From: Tetramitus jugosus
Taxonomy: Eukaryota; Heterolobosea; Eutetramitea; Acrasida; Vahlkampfiidae
Length of the DNA: 64,000 nucleotides
Assembly: GCA_937625935.1 (NCBI GenBank)
Contig: OW569368.1
Location: forward strand, 124,001-188,000
Reading direction: 5' to 3'
The notes under the pieces are model-generated. The model had not been told where the DNA came from and did not search any database. It worked only from the letters and a program-made list of their open reading frames with translations. This document shows, one piece after another, positions 1-10,415 of this stretch. Made by a program: the position numbers and the translations under genes. Within the stretch, counting starts at the first letter, position 1. Each line of letters begins with the position of its first letter.

Positions 1-2
1 TT

Positions 3-1387
3 TCAACCATACTTCCCTCATCCATAAAAAAAGTGGCTTGTAACAACTCTTTCACATGGTACTTGTGCGAGAATGGTCATGTATACTGTCGTGGTCACGT
101 GTCCAGAGTAATATTTGGCAAAACTACTCTGAATAATGCCATTTCTCAACAAGGTATCGAAGAGTTGAATCGAACATTCATTGTTCATGATGTAGTCTGT
201 GGAGAGAATCATACCTTTTTCGTCTGTCAAGCCAAGATATGTGGCAAAGCCATTATTTTAACGTTGGGATCACAGGAACTCTATAGCTCAGGTTTGGGGT
301 CATCGGCACCAGTGACTCGACCCATGGTTCATCCACAGTTAAATTGTGATAATTTCCCATCTGTTGTCAATGTGTTTTGTGGCCCACATACCTCTGCAGT
401 TCTGTGTGCAGACGGATCTGTGTGGTTTGCTGGATGCAGTCGAGGAGGCAATCTGGGTATGTCGTATGATGAGTCTGATATTCATGCTCGTTCTCGTCAA
501 CCACAGCAATTTCTGAAGGAGTTCAAACGATTTGAGTATATGAATTCGATACCTCATGCAATTAAGAGTATTGCTCTCGGTTACAACCACACCATATTTT
601 TGACCGTGACAGGTCAGTGTTATGGAATTGGGATGAATGACTCGTATCAGTTGGGATTGGAGAATACACCCGAGAGGAATCGGACGAGCCACATACCACA
701 CAAGATCAAGATACCATACGAATCTGTTATTGAAGATGTGAAATGTGGAAATAATCACACCATGTTTCTCGATTGTCAGAAGAGAGTATTCTTTTGCGGA
801 CATAATTTCCATGGCGAGTGTGGACTGGATCCTGAAGCAGATCTGCAATGCCAATCAGTCAAAGAATCGCCGCTTATTCAACAGTTGGTAGATATGACTT
901 CGAATCGAAAGGATGCACTGGATAGTATAGTAGATTCTGCTGACTCATGCTTGAAGGACACACCGAGTCGTATTCAGACAATTGCTGTTGGTTCGTGGCA
1001 TTCAATCTGCACCACCGATGACAATAGAATCATTGCATGTGGAAACAATTCTGAGAGTATGTACACTCAATGTTTTCATTGGGAAACAGCTAGTCCCTCA
1101 CTAACCTCTCGACAACAGATCAATTGTTTTTGGGTTTTCCTCGACTAGTGACTATTCAAAAAGCTTGTTTATTGAAATTATCGTTTGTTGAGGATAGGAT
1201 GAACATGTCCCGTGACTTGGAGATGAGGGTTGCATGTGGTCAACAACATTCTGTGCTATATTTCGTCAGAAGCAAAATGAAGTGTCAAGAATTCTGGAGG
1301 AATCTTCTGAAAGAGGTATCGAGAGGTAGTTTTTGCGACATGACAATTTGCTTTGGGTTCTTGGAAAATGAAAGTACTGCTCCATGA
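3..1387 (+). pseudogene. RCC1-repeat / BTB protein, partial and frameshifted
   Basis: The reading frame is open at the left edge, so the 5' end lies outside the window. Residues show four to five RCC1-type beta-propeller blades, for example HTIFLTVTGQCYGIGMNDSY followed by QLGL, and HTMFLDCQKRVFFCGHN. The frame stops at 1146-1148, but RCC1-like coding continues in another frame from about 1094 to 1387 with one more blade (VACGQQHSVLYF) and then GSFCDMTIC, which resembles the start of a BTB/POZ domain. Nothing convincing follows: BTB-like scraps continue in a third frame to about 1650. No GT-AG intron that I could place repairs the shift. RCC1-BTB proteins are usually regulatory scaffolds or Cullin-3 adaptors; this copy looks decayed. 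An unrecognised intron or a sequencing error at 1094-1148 is the alternative. Confidence 0.6.
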
Positions 1388-1687
1388 ATTCTGAAAAGTA
1401 TCGTCTCCGTTTGAGATTGCTCTCTCGTTGTATAGTCTTTGTTTTGACGTTTGATTCGACGCCACTCGTGGATGCTTTTCCATCCAGGTTTCTCTCAGAA
1501 TTTTGTGGCCACTTCCTTCCTGATAGCTGCCAGAAAGAGCCTAGAACTTTGATTCCCTTCGTTCAAAGTAAAGCGATCATGGACCACGACTTCCACCAAA
1601 TCTCCGTTCCACCAAAGCCTGGAAATTCAGACTCACCAAAAAGAACTTCATCAAAAACCAACCACTGAAATCGAAAAGAGAAGAACA
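1388..1687. other. intergenic, possible remnant of the BTB tail
   Basis: There is no convincing gene here. A 94-codon frame at 1384-1668 has Leu/Arg-rich content that could be the decayed continuation of the upstream BTB domain, but no diagnostic motif is left. The 3' part should hold the promoter and 5' UTR of the F-box gene that starts at 1688. Confidence 0.4.
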
Positions 1688-3196
1688 ATGGTTTGTGTCG
1701 GGTACGCATCCGCCATGCGCAGATTCTTTGAATGCACCCACAGACTGGATCCCACAAAAAAGGAAGATGATAGTGATAGTGATAGTGATAGCGATAGTGA
1801 GAGTGACGAAGAAGAAGAAGAAGCTCTTGAGGTCAAAGTTGAAGAAGAAGCTCTTGACGACGATGAAAACCAAAAGAACCTCTTGTTGACATCGGCTCAA
1901 GCTGAAGAAACTTCTCTGCTGCCCATTCTCAAATGTTGCAACTGTAGTGTTTCATTTGCAAGCAAAGACACTGTGATACGCATACCAAGTGCGTTTAGAG
2001 CTCACAAGGCATATGTCTCTGCTTCGCGTCCATTGATGACAAGTCAATTGGAGGGTCATGTTCCAAACTTGGTCAATGATATGCCTCGATGGAGAGATTT
2101 TTATGGTCCTGTCAAGTACGTTCACTTGGATTGTTGGCAATATTGGTACTTTAAGCCTTACAAGTCAATGTTTGATGGTGGTGGATCATTGAGCTACACG
2201 GATAGAAATGCCGTTTATGACAAGATTTCGACTTGGCAAACATTGTACAATCAACGAATTAAGCACATCCAGAAATTTGAGGCTCAGCAGCGAAAGAAGA
2301 GGGAACAGGAATTGAAAAAACAACAAAAGGAATTGGCAAGGATCGCACGCAGTCGAAAATCTTCTAGGATAAAGAAACAAAAGGCTAGAGCACAGGATGA
2401 TGAGGAAGCTGAAAAAGAGTTGCCCAAAACGAAACGAATGAAGCTCGAGCAAGAGACAGCTCAAGATGGTGACAATGATGCCGATCCATACATGCTGGGA
2501 CTATCCTCTGATGTTTGGAGTCATATATTGGGTTATTTGAGCGTTCCTGAAATTCTAAGATCGTTAGCACTGGTTTCCAAGGGCATGTATCAATATACGA
2601 TACTTGATTCGATATGGGAGGTTCTAGGAATTGTCAATCTTAGTTCTTCATTCACACAAATCAGAATGGAACACTGTCCAGAAATGACTTACAGAGAAGC
2701 TTACCGTGTTTGCATGAGTCATATCTGTGAGAGTTGTGGTGACTATTGCTCCAACAGGGAGTACAACTACTTTTATCCTCTGGATTGTGTAATTTGTGCT
2801 GTCAAGTGTCAAAAATTGCCTCAATACAAGCTGTTGAACAAGGGAGAAGCAACAAAGATTCATAAGCGTCTGGTGGGCCATGAATCTTTGCGAAGCATTC
2901 GAAAGAATAATCCGTTTCATCCATCTACAGCCATGTTCCAGTTCGTTGCATGTGAAATCAAATTCCTGAAAGAAATTTATCTCCAGGAGGAACTCGTGAA
3001 TCACATGGCGAGAAAGCTTTGTGAAAAGGATACCCAAAGGGACAATGGGAGAGACATTCAGAGATGGATCGATGAGGAACGAAGAAAAGGAGAGGGACTG
3101 TTGTACGACTTTATTTATCAAAACGAAACAAACACCTCTGTTTATGGTGCAGTCTCTGCTTATTTCCTCCAAACTGGTTTGGATGCAAAGAAATAA
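1688..3196 (+). CDS. F-box protein with acidic N-terminus and Cys-rich segments
   Basis: This 502-residue intronless gene has an F-box at about residues 268-315 (LSSDVWSHILGYLSVPEILR, then a Val/Ser/Lys segment and a Trp), the usual Skp1-binding module of SCF ubiquitin ligases. N-terminal to it lie a Ser-Asp/Glu tract (about 28-45), a CCNC motif near residue 82 and a Lys/Glu-rich coiled coil (about 195-250) containing a possible nuclear signal. After the F-box is a Cys cluster (CESCGDYC ... CVICAVKC, about 347-380) followed by LPQYKLLNKGEATK, an arrangement that looks like a small zinc-binding XPA-like knuckle. The likely role is a substrate adaptor for SCF-type ubiquitination; the substrate is unknown. 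The start ATG at 1688 is the first in frame. Confidence 0.8.
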   Translation: MVCVGYASAMRRFFECTHRLDPTKKEDDSDSDSDSDSESDEEEEEALEVKVEEEALDDDENQKNLLLTSAQAEETSLLPILKCCNCSVSFASKDTVIRIPSAFRAHKAYVSASRPLMTSQLEGHVPNLVNDMPRWRDFYGPVKYVHLDCWQYWYFKPYKSMFDGGGSLSYTDRNAVYDKISTWQTLYNQRIKHIQKFEAQQRKKREQELKKQQKELARIARSRKSSRIKKQKARAQDDEEAEKELPKTKRMKLEQETAQDGDNDADPYMLGLSSDVWSHILGYLSVPEILRSLALVSKGMYQYTILDSIWEVLGIVNLSSSFTQIRMEHCPEMTYREAYRVCMSHICESCGDYCSNREYNYFYPLDCVICAVKCQKLPQYKLLNKGEATKIHKRLVGHESLRSIRKNNPFHPSTAMFQFVACEIKFLKEIYLQEELVNHMARKLCEKDTQRDNGRDIQRWIDEERRKGEGLLYDFIYQNETNTSVYGAVSAYFLQTGLDAKK

Positions 3197-3269
3197 ATTC
3201 TTGTAGTACAACGGATTTTGTTTGTGTGTTGTTGAATAAATACATCAGTTTATTGGATGTTGTGCTCTG

Positions 3270-6200
3270 TCAGGAGGATCGTTGGTCTGCGTACATCACA
3301 GAGTTCTGTGATGAGGCATCATTGGGTGAGAAGAAAGCAGGGTCATTCACTCGAGTCAAATATACTTGTTCATCACTTCCTGCAGGCTCACCATATTGGA
3401 CTTGAACGCTGGCTGAGGATTGTTGCAACACTTGTGCTCCAGTTTGTTGTTGATTCTCAAAGAATGTTGCAATCGATGGAAGAACATTGGATGATAATTC
3501 TTCACCCATTTGACCAGCTCGCTTCATTGGCCTCTCATCAGGAACCTCCGTAGAGCTAAACAGTCGCTTCTTTGATGCCATTGGCACAGACATCATTGAC
3601 TGATTACTTCCACTACCAAACATGTCCACATTGTAGGGCAGAGGAGTTTGTTGTCTGATGGATGTGCCATAAGGCGGACTCTGATGCTGCGAGGAAGAGT
3701 AGCTTCCTTGTTGCTGTTGTAGTGGAATCTGAGTGTGATATTGCTGCTCCATGAGAGGCCTAGAATTTGCTTGATAGGAAATAGGCTGTAAGTTCGTATT
3801 GGATGATGGCTCAACGTTTGGAATGGATGGTGCATAGAGACCCGATTGAGATGAATATTGCTGTGAATGTGCTCCCGATTGCATTGTCGTTGCTCCGCTT
3901 GAGACTGTGCTTGTTGAACTTGGAGGATACTGTCGTTGCATCTGCTCTGCTTGACTTAAGATTCTCATTTGATGAGCTTGATGCAAGCTACGTTGTCCGT
4001 ACATGTCACTGCCTCCACCTCCTTGGTGGTGATGGTGACTCTGTGTTGCAGATGATGGCTGCTGGTACGTGTTGTACATGGTGGACATCATGGACGCAGT
4101 GTGACTTGTGTCGCCTCCCGTGGAAGAACCAGACGTGTCAGATGATAGGCCTTGTAACTGAGAAATGTATTGAGGAGGGGGTAAATGCTGTGGAGTCGTT
4201 GCTGATTGTCTCTGTTGTTGTTGTTGTTGCGAATGATGGGAGGTGTGTTGTTGTGGATACATGGCATTCATTGAACCATATTGTTGTTGTTGTTGTTGTT
4301 GCTGGTAGTAATTGTCTTGATTGGATCCTTGTTGCATCATTGTAAACGATGGCGGTGGTTGAGCTTGAGGCGGGTTCGAAGAATACAAGTGATGCTGTGG
4401 AGTTGACATGCCTGATTGTTGCTGTTGTTGGTGATGATGGCGCGAATGGTGACCGTACAGAGGTGACTGATGTTGCACGTGGTGATACTGGTTCAAATCA
4501 GCACCTCCAGCACCTCCACTACCACCACCACCACCGGCAGCCATATTCGATGCCGTGTTGGTTGTTGTGAACATTGGATTGGGAACAAATTCACTACCAC
4601 CACGGTTGGCATCCATAAGATCAACATGAGATGTTCTTCCTGCTGAGCCACCCATCAGTGAACTAGTACTCATGACCATCGCACCACTGGAACCAGCACT
4701 GCTACCATGACTAGCATTCGTTCCTGTTGTGATTGCAGTGGTTGTTGTTGAAGTCAGTGTAAAGTCTTCTCTGGTCTCCACTTGACTCTCAGGAATCAAT
4801 GGATGGTTGTGTGACCCTATACACAGCAACAACCGAGTATGATTGTTAGGATCCTTGGGTATATAAAAGTGCAGCTTCAACTTGCAACGCTCTTCGCTCT
4901 TCTTGAGAGCTACCTTGTGATGATCACATTGTTGAAATCGATACCGACATGGCTTGACTGTACACATGGGATTCACATGCTGTTGTTGCATCACTCCACC
5001 GACTTGAGAACGATTGGAATCGTCAATATCACGAATATGTGGACAATAGTACACTCCTTGACACGTCCGTTCATAGTGCATCACAGGACAACTCAAATAA
5101 CAGCAAAATACAGTCTTTTGTGTGGATGGAACTCCAAAACTGTACGCAATCTGATCATAGAACGCCATCTTATTGTCCCAGTCCTTGACATTGAACTCGT
5201 ACAGAATTCCACTCTCTGGAAAGTGCAACGGTTCTAATCGCTTCTCCACGCGACGTGCACGAATGTTACGAGTCACCTTTATATCACCAATACGGTTCTG
5301 CTTGGTATCACTTCTTGATTTTCCAGAGTGTGCACTGGTGGCTGTGGTGGTAGGAGTCGAAGCACTGGTGGGAGTCGCTGTGCCTGTTGCTGTTGCTGTT
5401 GAAGATGATGATGATGATGCAGTGGATGGAGTCAATGGAAGGGATGACCGTGGTGATATCGTTTCTCTTGAAGTACCCACTGGACTATGATTCTTGATGA
5501 CACCTCCGCGACTATTCTGAACACTTGTTGTCTTATTGTTATAGTGATGATGATGAGGTTGATGAGGTTGATTGTATGGAGTATTATTGTTCATTGTATG
5601 TTGTGGTTGAGGTTGTGAATAGTGATGAGCATGGTGGTGTGATGATGGTTGTGATTGAACATGATGGTGGTGATGAGCATGACCATGATGATTGTAATAA
5701 TTATTAGTATTCGTATTCGTATTCGTATTGTTATTGTTGTTGTTGTTGAGGTGATAGGGAGAAGCAGATGGTGAACTATGACTATCGGTGGTGGATAATG
5801 ACCTACTAGGCACTGAAGTACCTGTCGGGGTGGTGGTAGTCGCTGACGAAACAGAATGACTCATTCGAACGTTGATTGGAGATAACATGTTTCCGATGTG
5901 ATCACCACCACCATTATCATCATTCCTTTCTTCATATGTTGATCTCTCATTGCTATTATAGTTGTTGTTGTTGTTATGATAATAGGAGTTATTGTTGTTG
6001 CGAACTGTGTTGACGGTGGTGGTGGTTGAGTGATAGGATGGTGATGATGCTGATGATGATGATGATGAAGAGCTATTGTGATAATGTTGATGATAATTAT
6101 TCTTGTTGTTATTGTGATGATGATGAGTATACTCTCCCTTGATCATATTGTTGTTGTTGTTATTGCTTATACTGTTGTTATGTGCAGCAGCTACTCCTAT

Positions 6201-6416
6201 TGTTGACAAAGGCGTCTGAGATTGGGTATAAGGAGTATTGTCGGACTTTGTTGGATTTGGTTGAGTTCCTTGATTGCTGTTGTTGCCACTTCTATTGTGA
6301 TTTGCGGCAGTTGGTTGTGAAACCTCGGCATGTTGCTGTTGCTCCAGAGCTGCTGCGGTTGAATAGTTGTTGTGATGAGGTACTTGTTGCTGCATTGCGT
6401 GGTTGTGAGGTTCCAT
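3270..6416 (-). CDS. large low-complexity regulator with WRKY/GCM-like zinc-binding domain
   Basis: This is a minus-strand, intronless gene of 1048 residues from the ATG at 6416. The first 350 residues are Asn-, His- and Ser-rich. A conserved block at about 375-548 contains basic residues (VTRNIRARRVEKRLEPLHF), a paired-Cys segment (CCYLSCPVMHYERTC ... YYCPH), CTVKPCRYRFQQC and a final C-x-H-x-H type ending (LLLCIGSHNHP). That ending and the Cys spacing resemble the WRKY-GCM1/FLYWCH class of zinc-binding DNA-binding domains. The C-terminal half is Gln/His/Ser-rich and carries a basic patch (SKKRLFSSTEVPDERPMKR) that could be a nuclear signal. I infer a sequence-specific transcription factor. 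Family placement is by pattern only. The 1.3 kb region upstream is shared with the divergent actin-related gene. Confidence 0.7.
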   Translation of the reverse strand: MEPHNHAMQQQVPHHNNYSTAAALEQQQHAEVSQPTAANHNRSGNNSNQGTQPNPTKSDNTPYTQSQTPLSTIGVAAAHNNSISNNNNNNMIKGEYTHHHHNNNKNNYHQHYHNSSSSSSSSASSPSYHSTTTTVNTVRNNNNSYYHNNNNNYNSNERSTYEERNDDNGGGDHIGNMLSPINVRMSHSVSSATTTTPTGTSVPSRSLSTTDSHSSPSASPYHLNNNNNNNTNTNTNTNNYYNHHGHAHHHHHVQSQPSSHHHAHHYSQPQPQHTMNNNTPYNQPHQPHHHHYNNKTTSVQNSRGGVIKNHSPVGTSRETISPRSSLPLTPSTASSSSSSTATATGTATPTSASTPTTTATSAHSGKSRSDTKQNRIGDIKVTRNIRARRVEKRLEPLHFPESGILYEFNVKDWDNKMAFYDQIAYSFGVPSTQKTVFCCYLSCPVMHYERTCQGVYYCPHIRDIDDSNRSQVGGVMQQQHVNPMCTVKPCRYRFQQCDHHKVALKKSEERCKLKLHFYIPKDPNNHTRLLLCIGSHNHPLIPESQVETREDFTLTSTTTTAITTGTNASHGSSAGSSGAMVMSTSSLMGGSAGRTSHVDLMDANRGGSEFVPNPMFTTTNTASNMAAGGGGGSGGAGGADLNQYHHVQHQSPLYGHHSRHHHQQQQQSGMSTPQHHLYSSNPPQAQPPPSFTMMQQGSNQDNYYQQQQQQQQYGSMNAMYPQQHTSHHSQQQQQQRQSATTPQHLPPPQYISQLQGLSSDTSGSSTGGDTSHTASMMSTMYNTYQQPSSATQSHHHHQGGGGSDMYGQRSLHQAHQMRILSQAEQMQRQYPPSSTSTVSSGATTMQSGAHSQQYSSQSGLYAPSIPNVEPSSNTNLQPISYQANSRPLMEQQYHTQIPLQQQQGSYSSSQHQSPPYGTSIRQQTPLPYNVDMFGSGSNQSMMSVPMASKKRLFSSTEVPDERPMKRAGQMGEELSSNVLPSIATFFENQQQTGAQVLQQSSASVQVQYGEPAGSDEQVYLTRVNDPAFFSPNDASSQNSVMYADQRSS

Positions 6417-7748
6417 TTTCAAGGCCTCGTGTTTTCTGAAATGAGAGAATGAGTTCGAAAAAGAACGTTTGGTTGCTTCTTTCGATGAAGTGTTGCTATG
6501 TGAGACTCGTGGGGGTAGTGAAGGAATTGGGGATTGCAGAGTATGGAGGCAGTGGACCTTGTTTTTTTTGGGGATAAAATCTTCCTACGTTTTTGGAAGC
6601 GTTAAAAATCAAAAAAAATTATGGTGGAGGAAGCAGGGTAAATTGAAAAAACTTCTCACAAAACTAATATCGTCTTTTTTTTTGATGTTAGTTGTGTGAC
6701 TTTTGTTGTTGGTTATGGGATCTGTTTGTGCACTTTTACTTCCCGCGTTGTAATTTGGTTATTGCTAGGCAGTAAGTAGTGGGAAGTTAGTTGGTTGGTT
6801 TTTGGTTATTGGGTTGTGTGTTTTTTTTGTGTTTTCGTTTCAAAAGTTATTGATAATAAGTTCTGCTTGATTCAGGGAAGTTGATACCACGATGTGACTG
6901 TTAGTTGTGCACACGAGCAAAGAATACTGAGATTGTTTCGGTTTGAAAGAAAGAGAGTATTCGAATACCGAGGCCGCAAACATGGAGAGTTAAATTTGGG
7001 GTTAGGACAAGCGCGTTTCGGGAATACTTGCTGTTTTGGTTTTGACAGGGAAGCGAAATTTGATGCGTGTGATGGGACAAGGTCAGTTCGCGCTTTGAAT
7101 CTGATTGCGCAACAACTGTTCGTAACACCAATTTTACGGTTGAACAAGTATTACTTGTATGAATAGGGATTCAACCTGACATGTTGGTTGATAGCCTTCC
7201 TATCGTTGCATCAACCTCAGGTTCAACTGGTCAATTAGACCATAAATGAAGCTCTTAAACAAAAAATCCGTGTGCGGAGAAACCGGATGGGAGAAAGCAA
7301 CAAAAATAAATCCAAGGGTGGGTGCACGAGAATAAAAGGGTGGGGTCAAGATCTTGGTGCATGGGTCACTCACTGGCAGAATCCCTTCTCATGATTCTCA
7401 GTCGTCCAAGTATGGTGCGGTTCATTTCGCGTAATGGTGAAGAATTTTTTGTGTATTGCTCATGCGGAATGAGTGGAATGAAATATCTTTGTTCGGAGCT
7501 GGAAGTAACACTCACAAGAAAACAACCAGTTTCCTTCCATTGACCACAACCTTGTCCGAAGAAAGAAGAATGAAAGTAACCACCACTATCTCGTAGTTGT
7601 TTTTCAACGCTCCAAGCAATGGATTCACCCGTCGTCAACGGGGTATTGATTATTCCGGCCTATCATCTGTCAAAACAGGCAAAAAAACTCCCAAACACAA
7701 CAACAAAAAACCACTGAAAAAAAAACTTGCACAACAACAACAACAAAA
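6417..7748. other. 1.3 kb divergent intergenic region
   Basis: This region separates the minus-strand regulator (ATG at 6416) from the plus-strand actin-related gene (ATG at 7749), so it should hold both promoters and 5' UTRs. It has several T-runs (about 6560, 6677, 6820). Short open frames exist on both strands, including overlapping antisense frames at 6872-7166, but none shows a recognisable domain. It also holds the inverted repeats described separately at 7145-7223. Confidence 0.6.
7145..7223. other. palindrome plus interrupted hairpin in the divergent promoter region
   Basis: Positions 7145-7159 form a perfect palindrome, ACAAGTA-T-TACTTGT. Just downstream, AACCTGA (7173-7179) pairs with TCAGGTT (7217-7223) and GGTTGAT (7186-7192) pairs with ATCAACC (7210-7216), which makes a two-step stem with a 6-nt bulge. 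A competing 5-bp stem, GATAG/CTATC, lies in the loop. This could be an operator, a cruciform-prone site or part of a structured RNA; no known RNA family is recognised. Confidence 0.35.
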
Positions 7749-8951
7749 ATGAGTAATGTCGTTTGTATAGACAACGGTTCCAGCATCATCAAGGCTGGTT
7801 TTGGCGCCGAACATGAACCCCGACTCTTGCTCAATAATTGTGTCGGACAAACAAAGCACGCCTCCATGCTCGTCTCCGATTCGACTCACCATCCATCTTC
7901 ACAACAACAACAACAACAACAGCAGCAGCAGGATAGTCGTCGGTACTCCTCTGTCTTTATTGGTGACGAAGCACTTGCCAGAAAGAGTACTTGTCATTTG
8001 AGTCAACCCATGAACTATAGCACAGTCAACGATTGGGATCACATGGAAAAAGTGTGGATGCACATGTATCAAAAAGGGTTGCAAATCAATCCGGAGGAGC
8101 ACCCCGTACTGCTCACATATCATCAGAATCAAGTGACGAACAGCACGAGAACAATGGAACTATTTTTTGAGCAGTTTCAAGTGCCTGCACTGTACATTGG
8201 TCTCCAATCCATGTACACACTGTTGGCCAGTGGTAGAGTCAGTGGATTAGTCATTGATTGTGGTGATACAATGATGAATGCTGTTCCGTTCTTTGAAGGA
8301 CAATACTTGAGACATGCAAAGACTCAAATGGAGTTGGGTGGCAGACAAGTCACACAATACTTGGCACGATTGATCAAGGTGAGCGGAGAACGTGGTATCA
8401 ATCTGGATCCAACGGTTGTCGGAGATTTGGACTGTGTCACGAGAATGAAGCACAGACATGCGTTTGTTTCACAGGATTATGAAGCAGATAAGGTCAAGGC
8501 AAGAGAGAGCAGTTCATTGACAGTGTCTCACGAGTTGCCTGATGGAACTGTTATCGAGTTGAACGAAGAGAGATTCAAGTGTGCAGAAGTGTTGTTTGAT
8601 CCGTCAAAGATTGGTCTTGAGATTGATGGTATTCATGAGAATACTTGTCTTGCGATTCGAAGAAGTGATCTCGATTTGAGAAGAACAATGTATGAGAATA
8701 TTGTGCTTGTTGGTGGAAGTTCCTTGTTGGAGGGATTGGACACGAGATTGACTCAGGAGTTGATTCATTTGGCACCGGCAAACATGAAGATTCAAGTGGT
8801 GAAACCAGAGAAATCAGAATTGTTGCCATGGATTGGTATGAGTTTGTATGCTGCGTTCTATGGTCTCACGAGCTCTGATCATTGGATTTCGAGAGAAATG
8901 TACGATGAGTATGGAGCAGACGAGTTGGTTGAACAGAGATTGCATCTCTAA
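7749..8951 (+). CDS. actin-related protein
   Basis: This 400-residue intronless gene has the actin fold signature. The phosphate-1 loop is DNGSSIIKAGFGAEHEPR near the N-terminus; the phosphate-2 loop is GLVIDCGDTMMNAVPFFEG near residue 165; the adenosine-binding motif is IVLVGGSSLLEGLDTRL near 318; the C-terminus has LPWIGMSLYAA ... HWISREMYDEYG, matching the actin WIGGSILASL ... WISKEEYDE region. A poly-Gln insert lies at about residues 53-62. The phosphate-binding loops differ from actin (DCGDTMMN instead of DSGDGVTH), so it is a divergent ARP and nucleotide hydrolysis is uncertain. It does not fit cleanly into Arp1, Arp2 or Arp3 by eye; it could be a cytoplasmic or nuclear (chromatin-remodelling) ARP. 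Confidence 0.85.
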   Translation: MSNVVCIDNGSSIIKAGFGAEHEPRLLLNNCVGQTKHASMLVSDSTHHPSSQQQQQQQQQQDSRRYSSVFIGDEALARKSTCHLSQPMNYSTVNDWDHMEKVWMHMYQKGLQINPEEHPVLLTYHQNQVTNSTRTMELFFEQFQVPALYIGLQSMYTLLASGRVSGLVIDCGDTMMNAVPFFEGQYLRHAKTQMELGGRQVTQYLARLIKVSGERGINLDPTVVGDLDCVTRMKHRHAFVSQDYEADKVKARESSSLTVSHELPDGTVIELNEERFKCAEVLFDPSKIGLEIDGIHENTCLAIRRSDLDLRRTMYENIVLVGGSSLLEGLDTRLTQELIHLAPANMKIQVVKPEKSELLPWIGMSLYAAFYGLTSSDHWISREMYDEYGADELVEQRLHL

Positions 8952-9235
8952 ATTCTTCTCATCTGACAGTCAATTCAATTTCAGTGTGTGATTTGTTGTT
9001 TGAAGAAACAAAGGAAATGTCACACTAAGATACAATACGAAATATAATATTTACGTACGAATAAAAATCAGAACCAATGTACATTTATTTTTTTTCACGT
9101 GACCATTTGACTGTAAATGTTTTTGGTTTGTCTAACGGTGCGGATCAATTTTTCATGTTTTCCAATGGTCTTTTGAATTTTTAGCTCTGAGAGATCAACC
9201 ACACAAAAGATCAACAAACCACAACAACGTGTGTC

Positions 9236-10360
9236 ATGCTGCGAGCTCTTGTTCATCCCTCTTTCAAACCAAGTCATTTGCATCGAGTTGCAAATCATCC
9301 ACAGAAGCAACAGCTTTTTGTTGCCAATCTTTTGGTGGTTGAAAGACAACAAGCTTCATTACCAGTGAAGCAATGGTCTTGTTCTGTGGCTGTTCATCGA
9401 ACCTTCTCACATGGCAAACGCACTGTTTCTCAAGACTCTAAAAGCTTTGATGCTTTGGTTCGTCGGGGTATTTTCTCAGTTGACCACAAGTTAAGGACTT
9501 TTTCTTACAATTTCAAGAATGGACAAAAAAGAGAGTACAGCGATGATCAGTACAAGAAAGAATGGGAGAAGAATTGGAAGGGAAGACCTGGTGGTAAGCT
9601 CGTGAGGCTGAGAACACCAAATGCTGCCGAGATTTTAGTAGTTCTCAATGTACTCATCTACTTCTTGATGGGTGACTCGGATGCGATGAGACAGAGTTTT
9701 TCGACATCAATCAGGGCAATCTCAGAGGGCAAATTATTTACTCTGTTGTCTTCCATGTACGTACACATTTGACAATCCTTTGTTCTTATTCTCTGTTTTT
9801 GTGTGAAGGATTGGTCCTTGAGCATCAAGCATCATCAATGTGCACGGCTCGTTTATTTGTTATTTGATAACTGACATGTGTGTTGGCTCCAACTCAGGTT
9901 CACTCATGGAAGCTTGATGCATTTGGCTGTGAACAGTATTGCACTGTTCAGTTTCCGTTCGTTGGTGCCCGTGATTGGAAACCGCAGGTTCTTGACGATA
10001 TACTTTGTGTCTGGCCTGATAGGATCTCTCTTTTTCTTGATGCAATATGGTGTACAATATGTCAACTCCACTGACTGGATAGGAAAAGCTATGAATTATA
10101 ATCAAGCTTGTTGTGGTTCATCTGCTGCCATATGTGGTCTATTCAGCTTTTTGGCTCACCTTGCTCCTCAAGCAAAGGTAGGAGTGATGTTTGTTCTGCC
10201 CTTGCCTGCGATCAGGGCACTGCAATTAATGACAGTGTTTGAGCTTATTCGTTTGATATATGATATTGCGCCACAAGTGTCAGCATCAGGACACTTGGGA
10301 GGTATTATCGCTGGTCGACTGCTATTCCAAGTAATGAGGAAGAAATTTGTGCACATGTAA
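9236..10360 (+). CDS. rhomboid intramembrane serine protease, probably mitochondrial
   Basis: Two exons, 9236-9756 and 9898-10360, give 327 residues. The 141-nt intron starts GTACGT and ends CTCAG, and the join restores SSM-FTHGSLMHLAVNS, the classic rhomboid segment of His residues and an Asn in the oxyanion region. The catalytic Ser sits in CGSSAAICGLF (about residue 248) and the catalytic His in GHLGG (about 305). The motif is GxSxA rather than GxSG. The first 65 residues are rich in Arg, Gln, Ser and His with almost no acids, which fits a mitochondrial presequence, so the protein is probably a PARL/Pcp1-type inner-membrane protease. In that family substrates include dynamin-like GTPase and PINK1-type proteins; none can be inferred here. 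Several hydrophobic helices follow the presequence. Confidence 0.88.
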
Positions 10361-10415
10361 AATGAATCAAAGTGCAAAGCCGAAGAATTCTGGGTTATGT
10401 ATCTCCAAAGTTAAT

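Noticed and set aside
1770-1830. Opposite-strand Ser/Leu/Phe-rich frames over the Asp/Ser repeat of the F-box gene
   Set aside because: They mirror the GATAGT and GAAGAA repeats on the coding strand and have no independent support.
5700-6180. Direct trinucleotide repeats as a CRISPR-like or satellite array
   Set aside because: They are codon repeats for Asn, His and Ser within a coding region.
9880-10074. Alternative frames inside the second rhomboid exon
   Set aside because: Shadows of the rhomboid reading frame without a domain of their own.
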